DNA from: Otis tarda
Taxonomy: Eukaryota > Chordata > Aves > Otidiformes > Otididae
Length of the DNA stretch: 64,000 nucleotides
Assembly (NCBI GenBank): GCA_026413225.1
Contig: CM048553.1
Location: forward strand, 145,507,690 to 145,571,689
Reading direction: 5' to 3'
Under the pieces are notes generated by a model. It made no database searches. It was not told where the DNA came from and worked only from the letters and a program-made list of their open reading frames with translations. Below are positions 51,128-64,000 of the stretch, one piece after another (position 1 is the stretch's first letter; every line of letters starts with the position of its first letter). The position numbers and the translations under genes are program-made.

Positions 51128-51163
51128 ATATTTAATTATTGTATTATCTCTCTTACTTTTCAT
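51128..51163. repeat. right copy of direct repeat flanking the CR1 copy
   Basis: It begins right after the truncated CR1 5' end (CGAGAGCAGAG) and matches 50559-50594 with three C/T changes. Confidence 0.85.
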
Positions 51164-51869
51164 TGTGATAATTGTTGCTGACCCTCCTATTGATTAATGC
51201 ACAAGTGTTAATCTTGTTCATCTGCTCCCCAGAGTGGGTCTGCTCAAAAGACATGCATGTATTAACAGGATTGTGATCTGGGCTGTATGCATATCCACAC
51301 AATGGGTTAAAAGGATTTATTTTCCACAGAAAGGATGATGAAATTTTCGACATGGAGCTCATTTGAGGTTCCACGTAAATGTCTGCTTGTAGGACTTAAT
51401 GAACTTGCAGAAACTGTACTTTCAGCAACAATGGTTTTGGGTAAAGATTTCCTTTGCATGTATGCTTCCTACAAAGGGCCTCACTTCCTGTTGGGAACTT
51501 CTGTTTGCTATTAGAGGGTAAATATTAAATACTGTCTCAAAAATAATTAAGAGCAAATGTGTCTTTTATGTACAGTGCAGAGAACATATGATCAGTAATA
51601 GGAAAGGTGATGCATCCATCTAGTCCTCGAAAAGAGGACACTGGTGAGTACTGACACACTGATTGTTGCATATACGAAGAGTCACAATTAATAATTTATT
51701 AACCTGGCATCAGGATTAGATCCATTACTTATGTAGAGCTCCAAGCTATGCTCTGCCAAAAAGATGATACCATCCTCCCCTGGCAGCGTCAAGACATCTA
51801 TAATTCAAAGAAGTGAGAGAGTTACAGCTGCAAAAAATGCTTAGAATTCCTGTACTAAAAAATTCTTCA

Positions 51870-51893
51870 TGCTTAAAATATATATTTTAAGCA
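51870..51893. repeat. 24-bp perfect AT-rich palindrome
   Basis: TGCTTAAAATAT followed by its exact reverse complement with no spacer. It could extrude as a cruciform. It lies about 1.9 kb upstream of the SYBU start. Confidence 0.9.
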
Positions 51894-52039
51894 CTGGAAT
51901 ATACTGTCTTGTGAGGCAAAAGAGCAGGAAGAATCCTGGACTTTCCCTACTGCTCCAAGACTGTTTCCATGGAAAGCAGAAAATTGCAAATCATGTATTT
52001 TAATCACACAGATTTACTCTTCCCTTCAGTAGAAACCAG

Positions 52040-52200
52040 GGCACCTGAGACCGTGGGCTTCTCCTGCGAGCCGCACGTGGCACGTACGCGGTGGAAATTT
52101 TCCGTGTACATTTGCAAAGCTGTTGTACGGGCAGAAAGAGTAAGAAGAAGCTGTGCAGCAGCACAGCCATTGCCATAGTAACTCAGCTCGAGAGCTGATG
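52040..52200. promoter_or_regulatory. candidate regulatory patch with X-box-like motif
   Basis: A CpG-containing stretch in AT-rich DNA about 2 kb upstream of SYBU. It holds CCGCACGTGGCACGTACGCGG (E-box CACGTG plus a second ACGT core) at about 52071-52091 and ATTGCCATAGTAAC at 52169-52182, close to the RFX X-box consensus (GTTGCCATGGCAAC). Then comes TCAGCTC, GA, GAGCTGA, a small inverted repeat. Motif resemblance only. Confidence 0.3.
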
Positions 52201-54966
52201 ATGATTCAGTTGTTGGAGCCCTGCTTTATCTTCTTCCATTTAGAGCTCAAATTTTTGCCTTGCTAAGAAGCAAGATATGAAAAGTGAAGTCTTCAGGCTG
52301 CCTCAGGATTCATAATGGGATATAATTCCCTTTGATCTCCTCTCCTCTTTGTGTAGAGATTTATAGCCTTATCATAAATCATAAAACAATCATTAACTTT
52401 CAAGCAAATATTTTTTTTCCCTTACTATCCATATATATCTAATAAATATTGAGGAATTAAGTCACTTTTCAGCTTATTAAAATATTTTTGCTGTGGACTA
52501 GTTAATCATCAGTGCTGGGAAGAACACATCATTGATATGATCATGTGATATCACTCTAATTCTCCTCTTGATGTCTTTTACAAACTAGTAGCATTGCTGT
52601 ATTGCCTATAAAACTGAATTTCATAACTAGTATGTAACTCGGACCCAAACCGTATTTACTGTGGAAAGGAAAAACATTATACATTTGTGAGGGCCTCAGA
52701 AAACCGACAGAACACAGTGTCTTCTTAAGCTTTTTCCTGATCTGCTCCCTCCTGAAATATTGCAGCTCTCCAGGAAGCCGCAGACTCCGGGAGCTGCCAG
52801 GGGAGGCTGGGCGCTGAGCCAGGGCCTTGGGTTAGACCTCACGCTTTCCTGAAAGGGGAGCGAGGTGCTTGAAGCAGTCTGTATTTCAGGCTTTGCTACC
52901 AAGATCTTCACTCAGATGGAGCGCTCCTCCAGAAAATGATGCAAGAGGGAGAGGAGGGGGTGAATTCCAGCGGATCACAGAGTACATTTTGCTGTAACCT
53001 CTGCTCCTGTCCTGCTGCTGCCTCTGAACCTTCTCGGTGGGAGGGGGACATGGCTCTAATTCAGCAGAGTTTTGTTAGCCAGCAGTCAGCTGTGTCCTTC
53101 AGCTCAGACACGAGGCTTTGCTGCTTCCCCATCTGAACCACTAAGAGGAAAGCTTCACCTGATGTTTTTGCAAGGCTTTCTGTGAAACCTGTTTTTGTAA
53201 TTTTATTTGTTCCATCTGATGGTACATTGTTTCTAGACATCTGCAAATGCTGTTTTCCAGTTTACTTTCTTGCCATGTAGTATTTTTTTCTCATGACCTG
53301 TCAGAATAATGGCAGTAGAAAAGTCCAGTAAAGATCTTGGCATTGGGCACTTCAGAAGAGCAAGAAAAAAAAACAACAAACCCACAACATACCCAGGAGA
53401 GAATTGCTGAGAGCTCAGCAGTACATATGAGGGTACCTTTGCACCCTTCAGCACAAGAGGTTTATTCATGCTGCCAGCAGCCACCAAGTCTCGGTTGAGA
53501 CCGTCTCTGTGATACAGCATTGTACACTGCCTCTCTGATCCCATGAATTTTCCTTCTTTTCTGTGCAGTAGTTCAGCTTCAACAAGAAGGCTTGCACTCC
53601 TTACTCACTTTACTTTTGACCAGTCCCTCACAGAGTGGAAGAAAGCAGGACTTTCTAGGAAAGTCAGAGGCTGTAGTCTCCCCAGGTGGCAAAAGGAGTG
53701 GAACCCGGACTTTTTGGTTTTGGGGTATTTTTTGTGTCATAACTAAAAGACTGAACAATGATTCCTGCCTTATGTGAATTCTCACTAAACAGTCACCTGA
53801 TGCACCATTGCTGTTTTTATGCTGTCACCATTTGGTAGCGTTGTGTATACTTGCAAATTTTGACTTTGTGGACTTTGTGCATGCTTCTGCACTCAATCCA
53901 TCATCTGGAGGATGTTGGTCCAAAACAAGGCTGACTTGTTGCTCAGACCAGGACAGTTTCAAGTTTTTATAATGCTGAAAGCACTTGTGGACATTTGGGA
54001 TGAAAACCAAAGAGGAATTTTGTGACCTTATGTTCATTAGAGTTAGGAGGCTTTCTTGCAAAGTGATTTTGAGTTGGAGAGTTTTGGTGCCTAAATCTGT
54101 CTAAATTCAATTTCAGGTGGCTGAATTTTTCTTTTAGGTTTGGCACTGGCCTTTCACAGGTCAACAAGGGGCGGACAATACCATATACTGCTTCAGGACC
54201 GTAAGTCAGGTTTTGTTTTTGGTTCACATCTCCCTCTGAGGTCAAAGGAAATGCTGAATGGGGCAGAGGGCAGAGCTGGGTGCTATAATCCTGATACTAC
54301 ACAATTTCATTAACATCAGCAGACAGCTGATAGTGCTTCTGTCCGTGACCTAAAGAGCAGCTGTACTTTGCCAGCTGAGGCCTATGATGCTTTGACATTT
54401 TTTTTTTCTCCCCTAAAACATGGGAATGATGCTGAAATTACATTTTCAGAGTTTGGAAATGGATAAGTGTTGGGAAGATTGCAAAAGCACATGAAGCTGG
54501 GAAAAATAAAGGAAACACTGGAGACTGTGAACATTAAAAGTAGTTCGCCTGGAGATCTTTAAACATCTCCTTTCTAACCAAGTGAATAATATGGAGGTTA
54601 GGAAGGAGAGTGAAAAGCATTGCCATGTATACAAGATTGTTCATTTGCAATAGTACATATATTAGTAGGGATAGGACAGAGAGAAATGGTGAGGAAATTA
54701 GAAATTGGATAATCAGAAGATTACAAATAAATCTACAGACTCAAAATGCTTTTGCATAAATATTATGGATGAAAAATCAGGATAAAACACAAACAGATAA
54801 ATGCCAAAATAGAGGAAAGCAAAAGATGAAACAAATATTTACTTGTTGAATGTCATATAAATGGATTTAATACCTATTAATGCTACTTGTATGTTTCTTA
54901 TTTTTGATGGGTGGTGTAAAATGGACATTTTTTTCTGCTTTAGAAACTACATATGCAACAGAATTA

Positions 54967-55737
54967 AAATCCAAGTGCAAGATCCTGCACCTATATCGCA
55001 GCAATCCCCAGTACCAATACAGGCTGAGTGGAATGAACTGGATTGAGTGCAGCCCTGCAGAGAAGGACTTAAGGATACTGATAGATGAAAAACTGGACAC
55101 CAGCCAGCAATGCGTGCTTGCAGCCCAGAAGGCCAACTGTATCCTGAGCTGCATCAAAAGAAGCGTGGCCAGCAGGTTGAGGAAAGTGATTCTCCCTCTC
55201 TATTCCCCTCTTGCGAGACCCCACTTGGAGTACTGTGTCCAGCTCTGGAGACCCCAACATAAGAAGGACACGGATCTGTTGGAGAGAGTCCAGAGGAGGC
55301 CATGAAGATGATGAGAGGGCTGGAGCACCTCTCCTATGTGGACAGGCTGAGAGAGTTGGGGATGTTCAGTCTGGAGAAGAGAAGGCTACGGGGAGACTTT
55401 GCAGTGGCCTTCCAATACCTCAAGGGGGCCTACAGGAAAGACAAGGAGAAACTTTTTAGCAGAGTCTGTAGTGATAGGACAAGGGGTAATGGTTTTGAAC
55501 TAAAAGAGATTTAGACTAGGTATAAGGAAGAAATTGTTTACAATGAGGGTGATGAGGCACTGGAACAGGCTGCCCAGAGTAGTTGTGGGTAGCCCTCCCT
55601 GGAAGTGTTCAAGGCTGAGTTGGATGGGGCTTTGAGTGACCTGCTCTAGTGAAAGTTGTCCCTGCCCATGGCAGGCGGTTGAGGCTAGACGATTTTTAAA
55701 GGTTCATTCCAACCCAAACCATTCTGTCATTCTATTA
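54967..55737 (+). mobile_element. CR1 LINE 3' part, frameshifted
   Basis: Sense CR1. The frame up to 55305 encodes the ORF2 C-terminal region (KCKILHL.., EKDLRILIDEKL, SVASRLRKVILPLYSPLARP, HLEYCVQLWRPQ, LLERVQRRP). A one-base loss at the R-R-A-M-K position near 55300 shifts the frame, and the next frame (55302-55514) continues MKMMRGLEHLSYVDRLREL until a stop. The 3' part contains GGAACAGGCTGCCCAGAG and ends CATTCTGTCATTCTATTAT, the CR1 tail. It is 5'-truncated and inactive. No flanking duplication was found. Confidence 0.93.
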
Positions 55738-58700
55738 TCTCCATTCTGACTGGCCTTAGTTCAAACAAGTTAAAATTGTCTGAGCAGAATAACACCCGTT
55801 AGTTTGTTTATCAAATATGTTGATCCTGGTTTTCTATTCACATGGTTTGTATAATGTATCAGCAGATCTCATTCAAACATTTCCCAAATGCTAAAAAGAA
55901 CCCCAGCTGGAGCTAACTATTTTCATAGCAATAGTTTACATTAGAAGTCTTCAGAAAATTACCTGAAAAATGCTCTCATCATCTTTAAGAAATACTGGAA
56001 AATGAAAGAAAGATGAGAAGACTATAAATGTCATTGCAATATATAGAAAAGAGCAAAAAGGAAGCATTTCTTCATGGCAGTCTTAGGCAAAATAAGAGAA
56101 TAATTAATTTGTGACTCTGGTAACACCAATCAAAAGTTAAAAATGTAACTAATAGCTATCAGGATGTCTTTATAGGAAGCATATATCGTAAAAAAGACTC
56201 AATATATAGAGTAAGTAGTAATATTTTAAAAAATACAGCCAAATTCAAAGAAAAACATCTGGGATAGTAAAGTTCTGCCAACAGGTTGGAAAACTGTTTT
56301 GGAAAGCTATTGTGAGAAAAATACTTTGGAGCCATAATAGTGAATCTCTCAATGTGAGTTCTTAGACCATGGCTGTGGTTAAGAGAAATAATGCTGAAGA
56401 AGTGGAATGTTTAGCTGAAGCAAGGGAGTGACCTTGCCTGTGTACAGAGCATAAGACGTCTGATGAAACAGTGTGTTCAGTTCTAGTGGGGAAGAGTTCA
56501 AGGGAGATCTTATTTTCTGCAAGATGTTTATTTAATCTGACTTCTGATAAGAATTGTGTGATCTGTTTGTACTAGGCAGATCTCTGTCAGTACTACTCAA
56601 TGAAATGCAAGCCAGAAAGCAACCTAAAGCACTGCACGCCCTCAGATGTTTGTGTAGCAGCCTACATACGTAGAAAGGACTTGGGATGACTTGTCTGACT
56701 GCAGGCATCTGAAGTTACTGCATGAAATTATGAGATACACAGGGGCAGAGCCATGGCAAGCAGAGACATCCGTGCCTGCGTCCACACTGGAGATGGAGGT
56801 GTGAGGAAGGACCTGTGCCCAGTGGCTGGCTGGATTTAAGCTTCCCTCCCCGGGGTGTCTAAGAGTTCTGCCAAAACTTGTGACTCAGCTCTGCATCCAA
56901 ACAGTTTCGGAAAGTTTGGGTTGAAATGCAGTTTGGATCTGCTTTTGAAATGCAGAGTAAACACTTTTAAATTAAAAGTCTGCCTAGAATCAATTACTGG
57001 ACTTTCTTCCCATAACAGGCACTCCCATCCAAGGCCATTGTTTTGTAAATGTGCAGTCAATGTTTAGGAGCAGCCTTGTTATGACTCCTGAAACACAACC
57101 ATCTGAGCTCAGTAACTGTAGCTTACTGTGCCACATGCCGTTTTTTATATAACATAAGCTCCATACAGATTTGCAGTAGAGGTTGGGATGCAACTGTGGT
57201 GAAGTCCTGAAAGTTAATGGTGTGCAGCTAGATGAGGCCTGCTGTAATCAATAACCCCAATTGTTTTAGTGTTTGGTGTGATATTGCTGAAATGCAAATG
57301 CTTAATGAAGACAGATCGTTCTGAAATGGCCACTCCTACCTAGTTTTGAAAGCTTTTTTTTTGCTTTAGAGCAAGTGTTCTCCACTTCTATATTGGCTGA
57401 TGGGATATCAGCCAACCATTATTTAAACTGGAGCATACAGGTATGGTGGATCTGATAGACATTTCTCATATTAAGTCAGAATGATTGAGAAAGTAAGTAG
57501 CAGTGGTATTCAGCAGTTAATTATTTCAGAATGCTACATCTCCTGGGGTTATCAAGAAAGTCAACTAAGTATCTTGCCTTATTTTCCTCAGTATCTTTTG
57601 TATGTTTACATGGTATGTAGCATTTGCAGCACAGAGTGGATAGAAGAAACATTTCATTAGAGAATCTGAACTGAAATGCACTCGAAGAGCCTTAGTTGAC
57701 ATTTTTAGTTCTATCTGGAGACAAGTGTGTCTCTTGATGAATGAAACACTTATGAAAGGAGTTTTATGACCCCAAAATGGGTGTCTGAGAAGTGTCTGCT
57801 CGTTTGTCTTGCACACCTAGGTGGATGTCTCTGTTCTAATGAGTAAAAGATTCATTTCTGAGCTACTTTTATTCTGTTCTCACCCTGAGGGTAGAGAGGA
57901 GTCTGATTTCAAATGCCCTTCAGTGTGGGAAAGACAAAGGATGCAGTGATACCTGTGTATCAGAACGTTTCTCAGCACTTGAAGTACACTCTTGCAGAGG
58001 TCTTAAGGTGAGCTTGAAATTGGTTGATGACATTTAATATGGTTAAGAGGATAAGCTCTCACTGACCTGGCATCTAACACAATTCTTATGAGCTCTCCCC
58101 TTTGAATCAAAGTAATGCCTTGCCAATCACCACATGCTTCTGGCAAAATGTAATGATTGGAACTAGGACAAATTTCATCAATTTATGGGAACGCTCACAC
58201 AGGAGTGGAAGGCAAAGTGAAAGACCATCATGGTGGAGATGAGGTCTAGAACATCCCCATGGGCCTCTCTGTATGAGCCTGAAAATGCTGCACGTGCTGT
58301 AGCCAAATGAGACATGATATAGGAGGTGATGACCAGTGCTAATTCCTTGGGGTCAGACACAAAGTAACATAGAAAAGGATGTCTAGGGTGCAGATGTGAT
58401 CCAAGGCGCTGCTGGCCAAAATAATGTGATTTCCTGTGCTCACAGTATGCAGCACAAACCCATCTGAACTGCCACTGAGATAAGAAAAACAGCATAAACA
58501 GTATACAATTGCCAATGTCAGTAGCTGTTCAGCTTAAGGGAAGAGCAGAAACTGTGTTAGGAGACCATTATAATTTGAGCTCAGGATAACTGAATTGAAT
58601 TTTAACCGTATTTCACAAGTAACAATAATGAAGAATGGTCAAAACAGAGGCTTTTTACCTCAGTAGTGTCCTTTTAAATCACAAAAATATGCACAATACT

Positions 58701-61700
58701 TTCCCCTGCAAAGTAAAGTTTAAAAAGTAAGAATCTTACAAAATTTTTAATCCTAATTATCTTATTCAGCACTGTATTAGTCCTTCTGGGGTTACTTTAA
58801 TAACAAAATTTGTGATATGCATGGGTTTGTTCAGTACTGTGGTCCTGTGTTAAACAAGTAGAAATTTATATATGAGTATTCATGTACAAATTCATTCATG
58901 AAAACATGAATAGCACTAAAGAGGAATCAAACCCATGTTTTTTATTTATTCAACTGATGATATAGTATTTATATTTTGGTCTTATCCTTCCAAGCCTGGT
59001 CTTGCTTCTGTCAGTTTCAGTATCAGTATGTATAAGCCAAGGATTACATCATAGTTACTCTCATCTTTGTGCCCTTCTACATTTCTCCTTTTATTGGTGT
59101 TCTTGGCTAGACACTTATCCAGCAGTGCCCTTCACATAGGCGTTCTCTGGGCAGGTTTAGAGACTGAACTGTGAACAGTTCAATGACAAGGCCTTTTGGT
59201 CTAATTTTTCAGTATTTATTGCAATGTGGTCTTGAACAGGGCCTTGAAATGCTACTTCAGTATAAACAACAGATGATAATATTAATAGGTGTAAATTATA
59301 AAGCTTAATGTCTCCAACATTAGAAAGATCATGGGTATGCCAGTTTGGCCATAAATTCTTCAAGTAATCAGACAGATTGTGTAGTCCTTTATAGCTTTAA
59401 AATCACTAACGTAGGGATTTTGGATAAGTGTGTTTGTGGTTCGTGTGTGTGGTTCCTGACAGATACATTTCTGCTTGATAACATCTCCCACATGATGAAT
59501 TTTGTTGTTTCCACCCTCTCATTTATTTTCAATAAGATAATCATGCTATCTGCAGCAATTAAAAGGCAAATGTCCCTTTTTTATCTAGGCATTTACTTTC
59601 AGACAATGGTAATATAATATTTTCCACAGCTGTCAGTAACTAACAATGGCACTGCTTTGACACAAAGGCTTGTGAAGTTTCTGAGAACACTGAATATGCA
59701 AAGGGCAGAAATACAGCGCTCCATTTCCAGGAAAAGATGTTTGTAGGGCTACTGAAGAACCTTACTGTTGTTTAGAAACGTCAAGAAGAGAAAACGAGAT
59801 TTTTATTTGTCATTTTGCATCTGATTGGATAATTTTGTTTACACTATTAGTTTGTAATTTTATTTAATTTTTCTCTGAAAGCAGACAAGATAAACAAGAA
59901 AATATTTTCTTCTGATCCTGAACTGTTGACTATGTTAAATATGTTATTGATTTATAGTCTGGTTATTTAGCTGAAAAAACAGGCCCAGTTTGAGCCATGC
60001 ATTTACGTTATGGGTAACAGTGAAAGACTACATTTGCCCCTCTTACCTTTTTGTTCAGACTCGGCTGCGTTTCGCAGACGTTGCCCTTCTCTCTGTACGA
60101 GGCCCTTTGGCTGTAGCCTGGTACGATGGCAAAACTCCTGCTGAGATATGTGTTGGCTCAGGCCGTGTTGTTCCAAACTTGCCGGAGGCACCCAGCCAGC
60201 AATCCCCAGCTGCATACGTCTGACACCCAGTCCCCTGATGCAGTTTAACTGCTAATTGCACCAAATGCCTCCTAGAATTTGAGCATGGGGGGAGCAGGGA
60301 TGCAGCAGGGCAGCGTCCCCTTGCATCTTCCCCTAACCACCCCATATTAAATAAGTGGTGGGAACTGGGAATTGCCCCCCTTTTTCTTTCAGTAGCATTG
60401 TAAGGCTGTAACACATGGGCACAGCAGCGGTCTGTCTAAGTGTAGGAGACAGGGAGGAAGCCTACCAGAACTGATCTTATGTCTCATTCCCTTTCCTGGT
60501 GGGAGCTGCCCTGGGGATAGTATCACCTGGCACAGCTGGATTTCAGCATCCCCTGCTGCAAAGCAAGGGTGGGGCAAGCTTCAGGAAAGATTAAAGGATC
60601 AGGCCCAAATATTTCTGAAATATGATTAAAACCTGTGGCTGGCCCTCATCTATTCATGATTACCAGCATAGCTGAAAGATTATGTCCTGCCCTGCAGTTC
60701 CTACCTGAAGTAAAGGCTAAGCTTTGAAAATAATCTACTGGGAAATTATTCTGAATGCTAAGAGTAACTTAAATTAATACAACGGTTGTGCAATCATTGA
60801 TGCTGTGGATTTCAGAAGATTCAAAATCCTCATTAGAAAAACCATCTGTTATTAAAGATTACCTACTTTACACATTTGTTTTCTTTATTTCATTGTACTT
60901 TGCTATATTCGTCTCAGATGATCAGTAGGTCTTCTAAATGGTTTGGGGGATAATCAATACAGATTCAACATCTTAGTTTCAAAATTGTTCATTTTTCCTT
61001 TGTAAAAGTGTATCGAATGTATTTAAGTATAGTAACTGGTAGATTCCCTTTATTATTCTACATAACTCTTAATTGTTTATAATTTTCCTGGATATATTTA
61101 ATATAGATATTTTATAAGTCAGTATGAGAGATTATCATTACTGTTTACTGTAGGCTTGAATTGAGTTTATAGCAGTCAAGAGCACCCACTCAACTCATTT
61201 GAAGCATTGATCTTGAATCTTCATGGAATGAAAATTTAACTCACATCAACACATGGTCCCACAAACGTGTGAGCCTGATGCAAGAAGGATTGCCATTAAG
61301 TTCATCAGCAGTTACGTACTGGCAACTCTGCAGAATCTGGCCTGAATCCAGTATTAAAATTATATCACTGTTGGAAGATAACTTAAAAATGAAATCTGCA
61401 TAAACAATACTCAAATAACACCCAATGTTGTTTTTTTTTTATGGTATCTGTAGAGTTAAAAGAAGCATACTTGTAGCTAAGACTCAAGAGAGAACTTGTG
61501 ACAAAATGAAATATAGCCTGCTGAAACCTACTGTAAGCAAATACCACAAGCTATGCCAAACAATTATATTAGTTTCACTGTAAAAGTAACACCAAACAGA
61601 AAGAAAGGACTTGCATATTGTTGCCACCGTTGTTTTTAAATGGTACATCCGTGAAGAATACTAGCACTAGCAATCATCTGGCTAAAAAGACATTATCCAT

Positions 61701-64000
61701 AATCTGCTTATACAAATATCCAATACAGACAGAAATTTTAGGGACCTGTTTGTTTTTTTTTTTTTTATAAGGGAAAATGGATCTGAATATCAGATCTGCT
61801 TCCTAATCCTATTTAGAAATATTTAGAAACCTTGTTGTCATTTCAAAATTTAATTTTCATTACAGTTTAAACACTGGTTGGCCCCTCTGATCCTATATGC
61901 ACACAGACTCTTTTTCTACTTTTCATTTAGAAAAGCTATGGCGTAATGCATCTGCTGTTTGCAACAAAGCAGCTAAAATGACATTAATGTTTAGATCATG
62001 TGTAGTACATTATAACATTTATAAGTCTATTACTGTATTTTTGTGAACACCACTGAAATGGTGAGGTTATACATACTTAAACATCAGGTGAGGGGTACAT
62101 CTGTCAAAAACAACTTTGGATGTACTCTTGCCAAAAGATACTTAGCTTGTCTAAGGAAAAATAGGCTGACAACTGGTCTGGGATCACATAGACCTGGCTC
62201 AGGGCCCTTGATGCAATTTCTCATCAAATACTCCAGTGCTTTTTCAAACACCCTGTGCCTGTAACCTGACCTCAACCTCCTGAAAAACTCCCTTCTCCAC
62301 CACAGCAAATGAAACAGGACATTACTGCGGAATACAGAGCTTGATAACAAGGAGGGACTTTATAATTTGTCAGAACACACATCCAACAGCTTTGATTTCA
62401 GAATGAAGTTCAACTTCTTTAAGGAACACTTTTTTTTTTGCTAACTGGGAATCTTCACAAATACTCAGTTTTAGTAATGCTTCAACAGAAATACAAGTAT
62501 CTCAAGGGTTTTATATTTTTCAAAAGTCTAGGTATGGGTTTATTTGTAGCCCCAAATATCATATATTGGAATGCATTGTACCTCACTAAACTTGTTTTTC
62601 ACAGTCTGTCATCCATCAAAAATATCCATGTCACCAAGCCTACACAGCCTAATCCCACCACAAGTTCCTGAATTTGAGTTCCTGAATTTTTGCACCACCT
62701 AGTGAATCATTCAGTACATTTTCAGGGTCCCCTAGTTCATCTTCTCCCAAGTACTGTACAATTTCTCATTGTCGTGGCACAGAGTAAATAATGAGCATAT
62801 AGCTGAAGAACATAAGGTGAAGTTCCAGCTTTGAAAGTGAATCAAGTATTGACATTGTTATCAAAAACTGCAGTGCAAACTTCAAGCTTGTAGTATTGTC
62901 TTATCAATAATATTTTATTGTTTTCTCACTGACTCTATTTTCAAGCTGTAAGAGAGAACTGAGCAGAGCTTTCCTTGCTCTGAGTTGTGTTGTTTTTTTT
63001 TTTCTTCGTTTGCTTTCTAAAGTTAGTTTAAACTACGGTTTCTTCCATGACCTCAGCTAACTTTTAAAATCACACTAGCTTTTATGGGTGCTTTGGCACA
63101 AACAATAAAATGATCTAAGCTTTTTAATGACTTCACTGAAATATACATTTTTAACAGTGCTTTTATCTGCCAGCTCCCTGTGACTTACAAGGCAGTGTAT
63201 TGAAATTGTTAATGACATACAGTTCTTGAAGAGGGCAGAGGTCTCTTTCTTGCTTTCCACATTAATGCTGATGCCATCTCCCATAAATTGTACAGGTTTA
63301 TAATTAAATGGCACAACAGATTACAAGAAGTCATTGAGAAACATGTTTCATGCTGCAGCATTTTTTTTAGATTTAGGAGTATTAAAATACGAGCCACCAG
63401 TAAAAACTGAAAATAAAGAAAATGCTGCATGAAAATAACTGTTACTAGTTCTATAGCTTGACTGGTGATACTAGTAACTCCTCATTTCTTATTCTGATTA
63501 TGTGTACTTGTCTAAATTCATGCCATGACAGAATTCTTATTTTATTTTATGAGGTATTTGCATTTTTTTTTTGTCGTGTGAACAATATCATGCAGGTTGG
63601 TAAAATTCTATCTTCTGTCTACTTCAATATGTAAGAAACATTAGTTCATAAATCTGATTTTTTTTTTTAATCTAAGGTAAGAACATTTAGGGATTTTAGA
63701 AGCAAGCAGTTTTTTGCTGCTTTGTAGGGTGGAAACATCCACTGACAAGGTCCACTTTCAATGACAGGCAACTAATAGCATCAGCAGAGGTGGTGTTATT
63801 TCTTGCTTCTCCAATTAGAATGTCACATTCTGTAGACATAGAAAAAGTAATTACCTCTCTCACCGGATTCGTATTGCAATGTGTCACAAATGCTTTTCAT
63901 ACTCCCTGACTTCTTCACAGTTCTTAGATGATGTGATGTCTTTTCTAACTTTTCAAGATGATCACTTATTTCTGCTTTTATTGAAGCTCTTGTAAGCTTT

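Larger units (their letters stand above)
50351..64000. other. SYBU upstream intergenic region
   Basis: Apart from two CR1 copies, a CpG-containing patch near 52.0-52.2 kb and an AT-rich palindrome, I see no exons, RNA genes or recognised repeats. In human the next gene beyond SYBU on this side is KCNV1, far away, so a gene desert is expected. Open frames are short and overlapping, as expected by chance. Confidence 0.6.

Noticed and set aside
59990-60414. Overlapping frames in a GC-richer stretch at 60.0-60.4 kb
   Set aside because: Frames are open on both strands without family similarity or splice signals; composition explains them.
62084-62350. 88-codon minus-strand frame with basic, hydrophobic residues
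   Set aside because: No family similarity recognised; the length is within chance expectation for 64 kb.
1-64000. CRISPR arrays, tRNA or rRNA genes, bacterial-type operons or defence genes
   Set aside because: No spaced direct repeats, no tRNA box pairs and no rRNA blocks were seen; the window is vertebrate chromosomal DNA.

Overview
The window is vertebrate nuclear DNA, most likely from a bird. The evidence is split protein-coding exons with GT-AG (and one GC-AG) introns, a CpG-island promoter, several CR1 LINE copies, and long-terminal-repeat sequence of a type I recognise from memory as common in avian genomes. There are no operons, bacterial genes, rRNA or CRISPR arrays.

Layout. Positions 1-3905 are intron of EBAG9, a + strand gene whose other exons lie off the left edge. 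Its last coding exon is 3906-4026, followed by a 3'UTR with AATAAA at 4918-4923. Positions 4945-9200 are intergenic. From 50.3 kb down to about 9.2 kb the minus strand carries the complete SYBU (syntabulin/GOLSYN) gene. I rebuilt it as seven coding exons whose phases all agree: 50007-49981, 49812-49626, 36682-36485, 16328-16226, 13803-13600, 12629-12480 and 11270-10169. They sum to 1971 nt, or 656 residues plus stop, close to the mammalian length. The start lies in a CpG island (about 49.56-50.35 kb), has a good Kozak context and has an in-frame stop three codons upstream. From about 50.35 kb to 64 kb I find no gene, only CR1 copies, a short CpG-containing patch near 52.1 kb and AT-rich unique DNA.

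EBAG9 and SYBU converge tail to tail, matching the EBAG9-SYBU order I recall from human 8q23. Both products are linked in the literature to secretory and vesicle traffic: EBAG9 as a Golgi-associated modulator of exocytosis, SYBU as the adaptor joining syntaxin-1 cargo to kinesin-1. Shared function is an inference from neighbourhood only.

Repeats: five CR1 pieces (26.2 kb ancient, 31.3 kb, 42.4 kb, 50.6 kb, 55.0 kb), one near-complete LTR at 34.38-35.36 kb and a fragment of the same family at 21.19 kb, poly-T runs, one CA/TA microsatellite and small tandem duplications. I did not find an unknown multi-gene system. The most unusual items are a CR1 copy flanked by an approximately 36-bp near-perfect direct repeat, a GC-AG intron in SYBU, a short first intron of SYBU that is open and in frame, a second CpG-rich patch inside SYBU intron 3, and perfect palindromes of 24 and 20 bp.
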